Positions 15,361 to 23,895 are shown, counted from the stretch's first letter. The stretch is DNA of 64,000 bases from Mycobacterium sp. ACS4054 (GCF_001667275.1 NZ_LZHV01000058.1:186001-250000), one strand, 5' to 3'. The notes: generated by a model from the sequence alone, not told the origin. Numbers and translations are program-made.

Positions 15361-15416
15361 CGAGTGTGCGGCCAGCCGCACGTTCGGGCCCGAGTGTGCG
15401 GCCAGCCGCACATTCG
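15361..15416. repeat. Pair of palindromic intergenic repeats
   Basis: The unit CGAGTGTGCGGCCAGCCGCA followed by C(G/A)TTCG occurs at 15361-15386 and again at 15391-15416, a 30-base period with one mismatch. Each copy contains the hairpin GTGCGG-CCAG-CCGCAC. They lie between the rpoC terminator and the end promoter. They look like a small dispersed mycobacterial repeat. Confidence 0.75.
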
Positions 15417-15438
15417 CGGGCGTATCCGCTCGCCGCAC

Positions 15439-15444
15439 TACACT
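15439..15444 (+). promoter_or_regulatory. -10 element for leaderless end mRNA
   Basis: TACACT is followed by seven bases and then the GTG start at 15452, so transcription would begin at the start codon. No Shine-Dalgarno sequence is visible. Confidence 0.5.
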
Positions 15445-15451
15445 GGCCCCC

Positions 15452-16207
15452 GTGCTCATCGGTTCACACGTTCACAACGACGACCCGCTGGCCGCCGCGC
15501 AGGCGGACGGCGCCGACGTGGTGCAGTTCTTCCTCGGCAACCCGCAGAGCTGGAAGAAGCCGAAGCCCCGCGACGACGCCGGCACGCTCAAGGCGTCGGC
15601 CGTCCCGCTCTACGTCCACGCGCCGTACCTCATCAACGTGGCATCGGCGAACAACCGCATCCGCATCCCGTCGCGCAAGATCCTGCAGGACACCTGCGAC
15701 GCGGCCGCCGAGATCAACGCGACGGCCGTCATCGTGCACGGCGGCCACGCCGACGATGACGACATGGAGGCCGGCTTCGAGCGGTGGGTCAAGGCGCTGG
15801 ACTACCTCGAAACCGACGTGCCGGTGTACCTGGAGAACACCGCCGGCGGAGACCACGCGATGGCGCGCTATTTCGACACCATCGGCAGGCTGTGGGATCA
15901 CATCGGCGACAAAGGGATTGGCTTCTGCCTGGACACCTGCCACGCGTGGGCCGCGGGTGAGGCGCTGATCGACGCGGTCGACCGGATCAGGGCGCTGACC
16001 GGACGCATCGACCTGGTGCACTGCAACGACTCGAGGGATGCGGCAGGCTCGGGCGCCGACCGGCACGCCAACTTCGGCACCGGCCAGATCGACCCCGAAC
16101 TGCTCGTCGCGGTGGTCAAGGCCGCCGACGCGCCGGTGATCTGCGAGACCGCCGACGAGGGCCGCAAGGACGACATCGCGTTCCTGCGGGAAAAAACCAG
16201 CGGCTGA
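15452..16207 (+). CDS. end: Endonuclease IV (deoxyribonuclease IV, AP endonuclease)
   Basis: This 251-residue metal-dependent enzyme cleaves DNA 5' to abasic sites in base excision repair. Zinc-ligand contexts are clear: LIGSHVHNDDP, YVHAPYLINVAS, IVHGGHADD, VYLENTAGG, FCLDTCHAWAAG, IDLVHCNDS and VICETADEG. The length matches the M. tuberculosis protein. GTG 15452 probably starts a leaderless message. lpqP follows after 10 bases, likely on the same transcript. Confidence 0.95.
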   Translation: MLIGSHVHNDDPLAAAQADGADVVQFFLGNPQSWKKPKPRDDAGTLKASAVPLYVHAPYLINVASANNRIRIPSRKILQDTCDAAAEINATAVIVHGGHADDDDMEAGFERWVKALDYLETDVPVYLENTAGGDHAMARYFDTIGRLWDHIGDKGIGFCLDTCHAWAAGEALIDAVDRIRALTGRIDLVHCNDSRDAAGSGADRHANFGTGQIDPELLVAVVKAADAPVICETADEGRKDDIAFLREKTSG

Positions 16208-16217
16208 GTCGCGGCCC

Positions 16218-17048
16218 GTGTTCGGCAGGCTCGCAACCCTTCTCGGGGTGGTCCTCCTGATCGCGGGCTGTTCGCCGGCGCCGCCCTCGGGCTTCGTCAA
16301 GGGCACCAGCCTGCACCACATCAACGCGGGCGGGCACGACCGCAGCTACCGGCTCTACGAGCCCGCCGGGGCGCCGGCGTCCGCTGCGCTCGTCGTCGTG
16401 CTGCACGGCTACTCCGGGAGCGCCCGGCAGGTCGAAAGGGATTACGGCTGGGACGAATTGGCCGATTCGGCCAAGTTCGTGGTCGCCTACCCGGATGGGC
16501 TGGAAAGAGCCTGGAACGTCGACGGTGAGGGCTGCTGTGGGCGGCCGGGACGCGAGGGCGTCGACGACGTCGCCTTCATCCGCGCGGCCGTCGCCGACAT
16601 CGCCAGGAACGTCGGCACCGACCCGGCCCGGGTGTACGTCACCGGCATGAGCAACGGGGGCATCATGTCCTACACGCTGGCGTGCGCCACCGACATCTTC
16701 GCCGCGATCGGTCCGGTCGCGGGCACCCAGCTGACCGGCTGCCCGAGCCCGCGCCCGGCGTCGATCATGCACATCCACGGCACGGCGGATCGGCTCGTGC
16801 CCTACGCGGGCGGGCAGGGGTTCAGCGTCATCAACGGCCCGTCGGTGCCGAGCGTGAACACGTTCTGGCGCAACGTCGATCAGTGTGGCAATACCGCCAC
16901 CACCACCGACGGCCCGATCACCACGCTGACGGCGGGATGCTCGGGCAACCGCGGCGTCACGCTGATTACGATCGATCAGGGCGGCCACGAATGGCCCCCG
17001 TTCGCCACCCGGACGCTGTGGGACTTCTTCAGCGCACACCCGCGGTGA
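16218..17048 (+). CDS. lpqP: Lipoprotein esterase LpqP (PHB depolymerase/feruloyl esterase-like)
   Basis: This 276-residue protein has an N-terminal signal and lipobox LLIAGC, so it is anchored outside the membrane by lipidated C18. The mature part is an alpha/beta hydrolase. LVVVLHGYSG forms the oxyanion strand, GMSNGG the nucleophile elbow, HIHGTADRLVPY carries the acid region and GGHEWP the catalytic histidine. It resembles esterase D/PHB depolymerase-like secreted esterases. The natural substrate is unknown. It lies directly after end. Confidence 0.9.
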   Translation: MFGRLATLLGVVLLIAGCSPAPPSGFVKGTSLHHINAGGHDRSYRLYEPAGAPASAALVVVLHGYSGSARQVERDYGWDELADSAKFVVAYPDGLERAWNVDGEGCCGRPGREGVDDVAFIRAAVADIARNVGTDPARVYVTGMSNGGIMSYTLACATDIFAAIGPVAGTQLTGCPSPRPASIMHIHGTADRLVPYAGGQGFSVINGPSVPSVNTFWRNVDQCGNTATTTDGPITTLTAGCSGNRGVTLITIDQGGHEWPPFATRTLWDFFSAHPR

Positions 17049-17053
17049 CGTTC

Positions 17054-17092
17054 TGTTACACCTCTTGTGCGGCTGTCGCAAAAATGTAACAT
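17054..17092. promoter_or_regulatory. fadE8 promoter with flanking inverted repeat
   Basis: TGTTACA (17054-17060) and TGTAACA (17085-17091) are perfect 7-bp inverted repeats. The right arm overlaps TAACAT (17087-17092), a -10 hexamer placed seven bases before the ATG at 17100. A repressor bound here would cover the promoter of a leaderless fadE8 message. Confidence 0.45.
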
Positions 17093-17099
17093 GAGGGGC

Positions 17100-18728
17100 A
17101 TGTCGGATACGCATGTCGTCACCAACCAGGTCCCACCGCTGGAGAACTACAACCCCGCGACCTCGGCGGTCCTCGCCGAGGCCCTGATCCGCGAGGGTGG
17201 GGAGTGGGGCCTGGAGGAGGTGAACCAGGTCGGCGCGATCGCCGGCGGCCGCGAAGCCCAGCGGTGGGGCGAGCTCGCCGACCGCAACCGGCCCATCCTG
17301 CACACCCACGACAAATACGGTCACCGGGTCGACGAGGTGGAATACGACCCGGCCTATCACGAGCTGATGCGGACGGCGATCGCCAACGGCATCCACGCCG
17401 CGCCGTGGGCCGACGAGCGGCCGGGCGCTCACGTGGTGCGGGCCGCCAAGATGTCGGTCTGGAATGTCGAGCCCGGCCACACCTGCCCGATCTCGATGAC
17501 CTACGCCGTCGTCCCCGCCCTGCGCTACAGCCCCGAACTCGCGGCGATCTACGAACCGCTGCTGACCAGCCGCGAATACGATCCCGAGCTCAAGCCGGCC
17601 ACCACCAAGCGCGGCATCACCGCCGGCATGTCGATGACCGAGAAGCAGGGCGGCTCCGACGTGCGCGCCGGAACCACGCAGGCGACCCCCAACGGTGACG
17701 GCAGCTACAGCCTGACCGGCCACAAGTGGTTCACCTCCGCGCCGATGTGTGACATCTTCTTGGTCCTGGCGCAGGCCCCGGGCGGCCTGTCCTGCTTCCT
17801 GCTGCCGCGGGTGCTGCCGGACGGCACCCGTAACCGGATGTTCTTGCAGCGGCTCAAGGACAAGCTCGGCAACCACGCCAACGCCTCCAGCGAGGTCGAA
17901 TATGACGGTGCGACAGCGTGGTTGGTGGGCGAGGAGGGCCGTGGCGTCCCGACCATCATCGAGATGGTCAACCTCACCCGGCTGGACTGCACCCTGGGCA
18001 GCGCCACCAGCATGCGCACCGGCCTGACCCGCGCCATCCACCACGCCCAGCACCGAAAGGCGTTCGGCGCCTACCTCATCGACCAGCCGCTGATGCGTAA
18101 CGTGCTGGCCGACCTGGCCGTCGAGGCCGAGGCCGCGACCATCGTCGCGATGCGGATGGCCGGGGCCACGGACAAGGCGCTCCGCGGCGACGACCGGGAG
18201 GCGCTGCTGCGCCGCATCGGCCTGGCCGCCAGCAAGTACTGGGTCTGCAAACGCGCCACACCGCACGCCGCCGAGGCGCTGGAATGCCTGGGCGGCAACG
18301 GTTACGTCGAGGACTCGGGCATGCCGCGGCTGTTCCGTGAGGCGCCGCTGATGGGCATCTGGGAGGGCTCGGGCAACGTCAGTGCGCTGGACACGTTGCG
18401 CGCCATGGCAACTCGCCCGGAATGCGTCGAGGTGCTGTTCGCCGAACTGGCCGAGAGTGCGGGCGCGGACCCGCGGCTGGGCGCGCACGTCGAGCGGTTG
18501 CGCAGCGACCTGGCCGACCTGGACACCATCGCGCAGCGCGCCCGCAAGGTCGCCGAGGACATCAGCCTGGCGCTGCAGGGGTCGCTGCTGGTGCGACACG
18601 GTCACCCCGCGGTCGCCGAGGCATTCCTGACCACCCGCATCGACCATCAATGGGGCGGGGCCTATGGGACCATGCCCGCCGGGCTGGACCTTGCGCCGAT
18701 CCTCGAGCGAGCGTTGGTCAAGGGGTGA
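17100..18728 (+). CDS. fadE8: Acyl-CoA dehydrogenase FadE8
   Basis: This 542-residue FAD enzyme carries out the first step of beta-oxidation and belongs to the AidB-like long branch of acyl-CoA dehydrogenases. Visible signatures are MSMTEKQGGSDVRAGTT, LTGHKWFTSAP and ALECLGGNGYVEDSGMP. ATG 17100 rather than ATG 17091 is chosen because it gives the MSDTHVV start known in M. tuberculosis and sits seven bases after a TAACAT -10. echA4 starts inside the stop codon (GTGA). Confidence 0.93.
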   Translation: MSDTHVVTNQVPPLENYNPATSAVLAEALIREGGEWGLEEVNQVGAIAGGREAQRWGELADRNRPILHTHDKYGHRVDEVEYDPAYHELMRTAIANGIHAAPWADERPGAHVVRAAKMSVWNVEPGHTCPISMTYAVVPALRYSPELAAIYEPLLTSREYDPELKPATTKRGITAGMSMTEKQGGSDVRAGTTQATPNGDGSYSLTGHKWFTSAPMCDIFLVLAQAPGGLSCFLLPRVLPDGTRNRMFLQRLKDKLGNHANASSEVEYDGATAWLVGEEGRGVPTIIEMVNLTRLDCTLGSATSMRTGLTRAIHHAQHRKAFGAYLIDQPLMRNVLADLAVEAEAATIVAMRMAGATDKALRGDDREALLRRIGLAASKYWVCKRATPHAAEALECLGGNGYVEDSGMPRLFREAPLMGIWEGSGNVSALDTLRAMATRPECVEVLFAELAESAGADPRLGAHVERLRSDLADLDTIAQRARKVAEDISLALQGSLLVRHGHPAVAEAFLTTRIDHQWGGAYGTMPAGLDLAPILERALVKG

Positions 18729-19663
18729 CTCACGCGATCAGGCCGGTCGACTTCGACAACCTGAAGACGATGACCTATGAGGTCACCGACCGGGTTGCCC
18801 GGATCACGTTCAACCGGCCGGAGAAGGGCAACGCGATCGTCGCGGACACGCCGCTGGAGCTCTCGGCGCTGGTGGAGCGCGCCGACCTGGATCCAGCCGT
18901 GCACGTCATCCTGGTGTCCGGTCGCGGCGAGGGCTTCTGCGCGGGCTTCGACCTGAGCGCCTACGCCGATCGCACCGGCTCGGCGGGCGGGACGGGCGGC
19001 TATGCGGGCACCGTGCTCAGCGGAAAAACCCAGGCGGTCAACCACTTACCCGATCAGCCGTGGGACCCGATGATCGACTACCAGATGATGAGCCGGTTCG
19101 TCCGCGGCTTCTCCAGCCTGATGCACGCCGACAAGCCGACGGTGGTCAAGATCCACGGCTACTGCGTGGCCGGCGGCACCGACATCGCGCTGCACGCCGA
19201 CCAGGTGATCGCCGCCGCCGACGCCAAGATCGGCTACCCGCCGACGCGGGTGTGGGGCGTCCCGGCGGCGGGGCTGTGGGCGCACCGGCTCGGCGACCAG
19301 CGCGCCAAGCGCCTGCTGTTCACCGGCGATTGCATCACCGGCGCGCAAGCCGCGGAATGGGGGCTGGCAGTCGAGGCGCCGGACCCGGCCGACCTCGACG
19401 AGCGCACCGAGCGGCTGGTGCAACGGATCGCCGCGGTGCCCGTCAACCAGCTGATCATGGTGAAGCTCGCGCTGAATTCGGCTCTGCTGCAACAGGGTGT
19501 GGCCACCAGCCGGATGGTCAGCACGGTGTTCGACGGCGTCGCCCGGCACACGCCGGAGGGGCACGCCTTCGTCGCCGACGCGACCGAACACGGCTTTCGC
19601 GAGGCGGTCCGGCATCGCGACGAACCCTTCGGCGACCACGGCCGCCGCGCGTCGCAGGTGTAG
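18725..19663 (+). CDS. echA4: Enoyl-CoA hydratase/isomerase EchA4
   Basis: This 312-residue crotonase-fold protein catalyses hydration of enoyl-CoA or a related crotonase reaction. NRPEKGNAI, the oxyanion-hole segment GRGEGFCAGFDLS and IHGYCVAGGTDIAL are present. A longer insert at residues 78-110 distinguishes this subfamily. The GTG start overlaps the fadE8 stop by four bases, so the two are coupled. The next gene, a PaaX-like regulator, follows three bases after the stop. Confidence 0.92.
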   Translation: MTHAIRPVDFDNLKTMTYEVTDRVARITFNRPEKGNAIVADTPLELSALVERADLDPAVHVILVSGRGEGFCAGFDLSAYADRTGSAGGTGGYAGTVLSGKTQAVNHLPDQPWDPMIDYQMMSRFVRGFSSLMHADKPTVVKIHGYCVAGGTDIALHADQVIAAADAKIGYPPTRVWGVPAAGLWAHRLGDQRAKRLLFTGDCITGAQAAEWGLAVEAPDPADLDERTERLVQRIAAVPVNQLIMVKLALNSALLQQGVATSRMVSTVFDGVARHTPEGHAFVADATEHGFREAVRHRDEPFGDHGRRASQV

Positions 19664-19666
19664 CCC

Positions 19667-20386
19667 ATGGCCACCATGACGGCCCGGTCGGTGGTGCTCA
19701 GTGTGCTGCTGGGGGCCCACCCGGCGCACGCCCGCGCCAGCGAATTGGTCCGCCTGACGGCCGATTTCGGCATCAAGGAGACGACGCTGCGGGTGGCGCT
19801 GACCCGCATGGTCGGCGCCGGCGACTTGATCCGCTCGGCCGACGGCTACCGGCTGTCGGATCGCCTGCTGGCCCGGCAGCGGCGCCAGGACGACGCCATC
19901 GACCCGCGGGTGCGCCCCTGGAGCGGGGAGTGGGTCACGCTCATCGTCACCAGCGTGGGCGGCGACGCGCGCACCCGCGCGGCGCTGCGAACGGCCATGC
20001 ACGGCAAGCGCTTCGGCGAACTGCGCGAAGGCGTGTGGATGCGACCCGACAACCTCGAGCTCGAGCTGGACCCCGAGATCGACGCCCGGGTGCGGGTCCT
20101 GCGGGCCCGCGACGACAACGCCGCCGAGCTGGCCGCCCAGCTGTGGGACCTGCCGGGTTGGGCCCGGGCCGGCCGCCGGCTGCTCGACGAGATGGCCGCC
20201 GCACCGGACATTCCCGGCCGGTTCGTGGTGGCGGCGGCGACGGTGCGCCACCTGCTCACCGACCCGGTGCTGCCCGACGAACTGCTGCCGGCCGACTGGC
20301 CCGGCGCGCGCCTTCGGGCGGCATACCACGACTTCGCCACCGAGCTGCTCGAGCGGCGGGAACCCCTATTTGCGGAGGCAAAATGA
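19667..20386 (+). CDS. PaaX-family transcriptional regulator
   Basis: This 239-residue protein has an N-terminal winged helix (GIKETTLRVALTRMVGAGDL, then GYRLSDRLLARQRRQ) and the PaaX central and C-terminal domains. In known systems PaaX represses phenylacetyl-CoA catabolism and senses an acyl-CoA. Lying inside the fadE8-echA4-echA5 operon, it may control these genes in response to an acyl-CoA intermediate. It is the Rv0674 counterpart. Its stop overlaps the echA5 start (ATGA). Confidence 0.85.
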   Translation: MATMTARSVVLSVLLGAHPAHARASELVRLTADFGIKETTLRVALTRMVGAGDLIRSADGYRLSDRLLARQRRQDDAIDPRVRPWSGEWVTLIVTSVGGDARTRAALRTAMHGKRFGELREGVWMRPDNLELELDPEIDARVRVLRARDDNAAELAAQLWDLPGWARAGRRLLDEMAAAPDIPGRFVVAAATVRHLLTDPVLPDELLPADWPGARLRAAYHDFATELLERREPLFAEAK

Positions 20387-21150
20387 ACGATCCGGTACGT
20401 GTCGAGCGCAATGGCCCCGTGACGACGGTGATCCTGAACCGGCCGTCGGCGCGCAACGCGGTCAACGGTCCCACCGCCGCCGCGTTGTATGCGGCGTTCG
20501 ACGAGTTCGACCGCGACGACACCGCGTCGGTCGCCGTGTTGTGGGGCGACGGCGGAACCTTCTGCGCCGGGGCAGATTTGAAGGCCTTCGCCACACCCGA
20601 GGCCAATGCCGTGCACCGGACGGGGCCGGGACCGATGGGGCCGACGCGAATGGTGTTGTCCAAACCCGTGATCGCCGCGGTGAGCGGCTACGCCGTCGCA
20701 GGCGGGCTGGAGTTGGCGGTCTGGTGCGACCTGCGGGTGGCCGAGCAGGACGCCGTGTTCGGCGTGTTCTGCCGCCGCTGGGGCGTGCCGCTGATCGACG
20801 GCGGCACCGTGCGGCTGCCGCGGCTGATCGGGCACAGCCGGGCGATGGACATGATCCTCACCGGCCGCGGCGTCAGGGCCGACGAAGCGCTCGCGATGGG
20901 GTTGGCCAACCGCGTCGTGCCCACCGGCCAGGCGCGGCAGGCGGCGGAGGAACTGGCGGCCCAGCTGGCCGCGCTGCCCCAGCAGTGCCTGCGGTCCGAC
21001 CGCCTTTCGGCGTTACACCAATGGGGGGCAACGGAATCCGAGGCGATCGACTTCGAGTTCGCCAGCATCTCCCGCGTCGCCGCCGAGGCGAACGAGGGGG
21101 CCGGGCGGTTCGCGGCGGGTGCGGGCCGGCACGGCGCGGCCGCGGGCTGA
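20383..21150 (+). CDS. echA5: Enoyl-CoA hydratase/isomerase EchA5
   Basis: This 255-residue crotonase has NRPSARNAVNG, GDGGTFCAGADLKAF for the oxyanion hole and SGYAVAGGLELAVWCDLRVA. GGAGG lies just before ATG 20383, which overlaps the regulator stop. It is the last gene of the fadE8 operon and converges on the DUF732 gene with 8 bases between them, so no room is left for mmpS5/mmpL5. Confidence 0.92.
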   Translation: MNDPVRVERNGPVTTVILNRPSARNAVNGPTAAALYAAFDEFDRDDTASVAVLWGDGGTFCAGADLKAFATPEANAVHRTGPGPMGPTRMVLSKPVIAAVSGYAVAGGLELAVWCDLRVAEQDAVFGVFCRRWGVPLIDGGTVRLPRLIGHSRAMDMILTGRGVRADEALAMGLANRVVPTGQARQAAEELAAQLAALPQQCLRSDRLSALHQWGATESEAIDFEFASISRVAAEANEGAGRFAAGAGRHGAAAG

Positions 21151-21158
21151 CCGGCGTC

Positions 21159-21857
21159 CTACGGCGCCAGCCGCACCCTGCCGGGCGGCGTGGGCGGCGC
21201 GGGCGGCGTGGCGCCGCCACCGCCGGGAGGGCCCCCCGGCGCGGGAGCCACGGTCGGTCCAGGTTGCGGCTCTTGCGCCGGTGCCGGCGCCTGTTGCCGC
21301 GGAGACGGTGGCGCTACCGGCGGGGGCGGCGCCAGGATCTGGGCCGTCGGGGCGGGTGGCGGCGGAAGCTGCGGCGGGTCCGGCTGCGCGGTCTCCCCGG
21401 AAGGAAACGGTCCGGCCGCCAGCCGAACGCTGACCGTGTGCACCGTCGGTTCGCTCGGGCCGGGCACGCAATTGGCCACGCCCTGCAGCGAAGCGATCTT
21501 CGCCTGATTGTTCGGGCAATAGGCCTCGACCGACGCAGAGATGAATCGGGCGATCGTGCGGGCGACGCGGTCGGCAGGGTACTGGCCGTCGGGCGAGTTG
21601 GCTTTGAAGGCCCGTTGCCTCATGTCGTCGACCACACCGTCCACCGGCATGCCACCGTCGAGTTGTCGGCAGATCCGATGGGCCGTGCCAATGAGGCTGG
21701 GGATGTTGTCGAGGGCGGGGATTCCCTTTTGGTCGAGCAGCGCCAGGAACTGATCGTCGGGGTTGGGGTCGGCCGCCGCCGAGCCGTGGGGCAGCATGGC
21801 GACGCCGACCAGCACCACGATCGCCGCGCCGGCGCGGTTGGTGGTCCTGGTGAACAT
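21159..21857 (-). CDS. Secreted DUF732 protein with proline-rich tail
   Basis: This 232-residue protein has a signal peptide (MFTRTTNRAGAAIVVLVGVA, with cleavage at SAAADP). A DUF732 helical domain follows at about residues 30-110, with LDQKGIP and the two conserved cysteines. A Pro/Ala/Gly-rich tail of about 100 residues ends in VRLAP. ATG 21857 is chosen because it opens the signal peptide and lies 25 bases after a TATGAT hexamer on this strand (21883-21888). DUF732 proteins are small secreted mycobacterial proteins of unknown function. It occupies the place of mmpL5 in M. tuberculosis. Confidence 0.8.
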   Translation of the reverse strand: MFTRTTNRAGAAIVVLVGVAMLPHGSAAADPNPDDQFLALLDQKGIPALDNIPSLIGTAHRICRQLDGGMPVDGVVDDMRQRAFKANSPDGQYPADRVARTIARFISASVEAYCPNNQAKIASLQGVANCVPGPSEPTVHTVSVRLAAGPFPSGETAQPDPPQLPPPPAPTAQILAPPPPVAPPSPRQQAPAPAQEPQPGPTVAPAPGGPPGGGGATPPAPPTPPGRVRLAP

Positions 21858-21981
21858 GGCTGGGTTCCGTTCTGCCGGGATCATCATATGCCCGGGCTGG
21901 GTCGACAGCACCCCAAGCGGTTGTGCCGCAACGGGAACGCTCACCTCACCGGCGAACGCCCGTGCGGGCGAACGACTGTCG

Positions 21982-22464
21982 TCAGCCGCCCTTGGTGATC
22001 TTGTTGCCCGAACCCAGATTGTCGACCTTGGGCTCACCGTCCTTGTAGGTGACGGTGTTGTTGAAGCCCACCACGCTGATCCGGGTGTCGACCTTGTCCA
22101 GGGTGATCTTGTTGCTCGCCCCGCCGATGGTCACCGTCGCGCAGCTGCCGGTGACGGTGAGGGTGTTGTCCGAACCGCCCACGTTCAGCGACTTGCCACT
22201 GGCGCAGTCGAGCGTCGCGGTGGTGCCCATCGATCCGTAGTTGAGCGTGTTGCCGATCTCGACCGACGCGGTGGTGCTGGCGCCGCTCGATCCCGTCGTG
22301 GGCGCCGCCGCGCTCGTGGTCGTCGCGCTGCTCTTCGTTGTCGTGGTGGAACCCGAGGGCGGATTGGCCGTCGAACTGCAGCCGGCAATCAACATCGCCG
22401 CGACGGCCGGCGCCGCGGCGCACGCGGTCAGCCGCCAGGGGCGGTCAAAGACGTGGGCAGACAA
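21982..22464 (-). CDS. DUF3060 lipoprotein (Rv0679c-like)
   Basis: This 160-residue lipoprotein starts at TTG 22464. It has a signal sequence and lipobox MLIAGCSS, then a Ser/Thr-rich spacer and a DUF3060 domain. The domain holds short beta repeats such as LNVGGSDNTLTVTGSC and VTIGGASNKITLDK. It probably lies on the outer face of the plasma membrane or in the cell wall. It is the second gene of a pair with the next upstream DUF3060 gene. The start is uncertain because no ATG or GTG precedes the signal peptide. Confidence 0.75.
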   Translation of the reverse strand: MSAHVFDRPWRLTACAAAPAVAAMLIAGCSSTANPPSGSTTTTKSSATTTSAAAPTTGSSGASTTASVEIGNTLNYGSMGTTATLDCASGKSLNVGGSDNTLTVTGSCATVTIGGASNKITLDKVDTRISVVGFNNTVTYKDGEPKVDNLGSGNKITKGG

Positions 22465-22502
22465 TGTTCCTCGATTCCCCTCGGTTGGATGCGGTGTCGG
22501 GC

Positions 22503-22871
22503 TCAGCCGGGCACCTGCTGGAGCCGGTTGGTCATGCCCAGTTCGCGCCCGCGGTCCCAGAGGACCGGCGCGCCGTTGTGGTAGAAGACCGTCTGGTTGT
22601 AGCCGTAGACGGTGATGTCGTGCGATACCGAGTCGGCGACGACCGTGTTGGACGAGCCCATCACCGTCACCGCGTAGCAGTTGCCGAGCGCGGTGATGTT
22701 GTTGAAGGAGCCGTTCACGAGCAGGGTGGCGTCGTTGCAATCCAGCGTCTGCTCGATGCCCTGCCCGGTGATGTGGGTGTCGCCGTTCTTGGCCTGCGCT
22801 ACGGGGGCTGGGCTCGCGGCGACGGTGACGACACAGGTAGCCAGCGACCCGGCGACGGTAGTCCAGTTCAC
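22503..22871 (-). CDS. Secreted DUF3060 protein (Rv0680c-like)
   Basis: This 122-residue protein has a signal peptide (VVTVAASPAPVAQA) and a DUF3060 beta-repeat domain with repeats such as LLVNGSFNNITALGNC and VTVMGSSNTVVADSV. GTG 22871 follows a GGAGGGG ribosome-binding site. It has the same domain as its downstream neighbour, so the pair is a likely tandem duplication. It is divergent from the TetR gene at 23007. No enzymatic function is known. Confidence 0.8.
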   Translation of the reverse strand: MNWTTVAGSLATCVVTVAASPAPVAQAKNGDTHITGQGIEQTLDCNDATLLVNGSFNNITALGNCYAVTVMGSSNTVVADSVSHDITVYGYNQTVFYHNGAPVLWDRGRELGMTNRLQQVPG

Positions 22872-22930
22872 TGCGGCCCCCTCCGTGACGGGTGGATCTG
22901 CTTGATGAGATTACGTCCATCCGGCCATGG

Positions 22931-22972
22931 CTGAAATAGTTTCAGGCCCGGCGTCAACTAGAGTCATTAGTT
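22931..22972. promoter_or_regulatory. Palindromes in the DUF3060/TetR divergent gap
   Basis: CTGAAA-TAG-TTTCAG (22931-22945) is a perfect 15-base palindrome. Eleven bases later AACTA-GAGTCAT-TAGTT (22956-22972) forms a second one. Both are AT-rich in a GC-rich gap between divergent genes, so they are good candidate operators for the TetR protein. Confidence 0.55.
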
Positions 22973-23006
22973 AATCACCCGGATCATCGCTAGCGAAGGG
23001 CCCGCC

Positions 23007-23648
23007 ATGGCAGCTCAGCCGGACACGCCGGCGGCCGGGCGCCCGCGCACGGCGAGGACGGGATCGCGCCCGGCCAAGCTGAGCCGCGACGGCATCATCG
23101 ACGGCGCGCTCACCTTCTTGGACCGTGAGGGCTGGGACGCCCTGACCATCAACGCGCTGGCGACGCAGCTCGGCACCAAGGGGCCGTCGCTGTACAACCA
23201 CGTGGACAGCCTGGAGGACCTGCGCCGCGCGGTGCGGATCCGCGTCATCGACGACATCATCACGATGCTGAACCGGGTCGGCGAGGGCCGGGCCCGCGAC
23301 GACGCGGTGCTGGTGATGGCGGGGGCCTACCGCAGCTACGCCCATCACCACCCGGGCCGGTACTCGGCGTTCACCCGGATGCCGCTGGGCGGCGACGACC
23401 CCGAGTACACGGCGGCGACCCGCGGCGCGGCCGCGCCGGTGATCGCGGTGCTGTCCTCCTACGGCCTCGACGGCGACGAGGCCTTTTACGCCGCGCTGGA
23501 GTTCTGGTCGGCGCTGCACGGCTTCGTGTTGCTGGAGATGACCGGCGTGATGGACGACATCGACACCGACGCACTGTTCTCCGACATGGTGTTGCGGCTG
23601 GCGGCGGGCCTGGAGCGGCGCGTCGCGCACGGCGGCGCGATAGGTTAA
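23007..23648 (+). CDS. TetR family regulator with WHG-type C-terminal domain
   Basis: This 213-residue protein is the Rv0681 counterpart. The helix-turn-helix lies at about residues 30-75 (GIIDGALTFLDREGWDALT, then GPSLYNHVDSLEDL). The C-terminal half contains FWSALHGFVLLEM, the WHG-type ligand-binding domain. It is divergent from the secreted DUF3060 pair and is likely to control it and itself through the palindromes in the gap. rpsL follows after a promoter region. Confidence 0.88.
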   Translation: MAAQPDTPAAGRPRTARTGSRPAKLSRDGIIDGALTFLDREGWDALTINALATQLGTKGPSLYNHVDSLEDLRRAVRIRVIDDIITMLNRVGEGRARDDAVLVMAGAYRSYAHHHPGRYSAFTRMPLGGDDPEYTAATRGAAAPVIAVLSSYGLDGDEAFYAALEFWSALHGFVLLEMTGVMDDIDTDALFSDMVLRLAAGLERRVAHGGAIG

Positions 23649-23656
23649 CCGCCGCT

Positions 23657-23686
23657 TTGACCTGCAAGACGGGCGGCGGGTATTGT
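23657..23686 (+). promoter_or_regulatory. str operon (rpsL) promoter
   Basis: TTGACC (23657-23662) and TATTGT (23681-23686) are 18 bases apart. The leader to rpsL would be about 200 bases. Confidence 0.6.
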
Positions 23687-23795
23687 GGAGGCTCGTGCCT
23701 GGCGGCTTACGGCGCCTAACCGTAAGGAAGTGGATGCCGGGCAAATTCGCATGTCCACGATGCATCGGATCTTCATTCCGGTGCGCGGCGCGTGC

Positions 23796-23814
23796 GACAC
23801 ACCCGGCCGCGGGG
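23796..23814 (+). promoter_or_regulatory. Leader element shared with rpsJ
   Basis: GACACACCCGGCCGCGGGG lies in the rpsL leader. It matches the rpsJ leader element at 43307-43325 in 18 of 19 positions. It probably has an RNA-level role. Confidence 0.5.
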
Positions 23815-23895
23815 TAGTGCGGACGGGCATAACTGCAGTACGAAGACTTGAGAACAGCTAAAAGACGCCCGACACGAACACAGAAAGCCTCCTAG

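Noticed and set aside
16116..18650. 844-codon open frame antisense to fadE8 and lpqP
   Set aside because: It overlaps three well-supported genes on the other strand and has no family motif.
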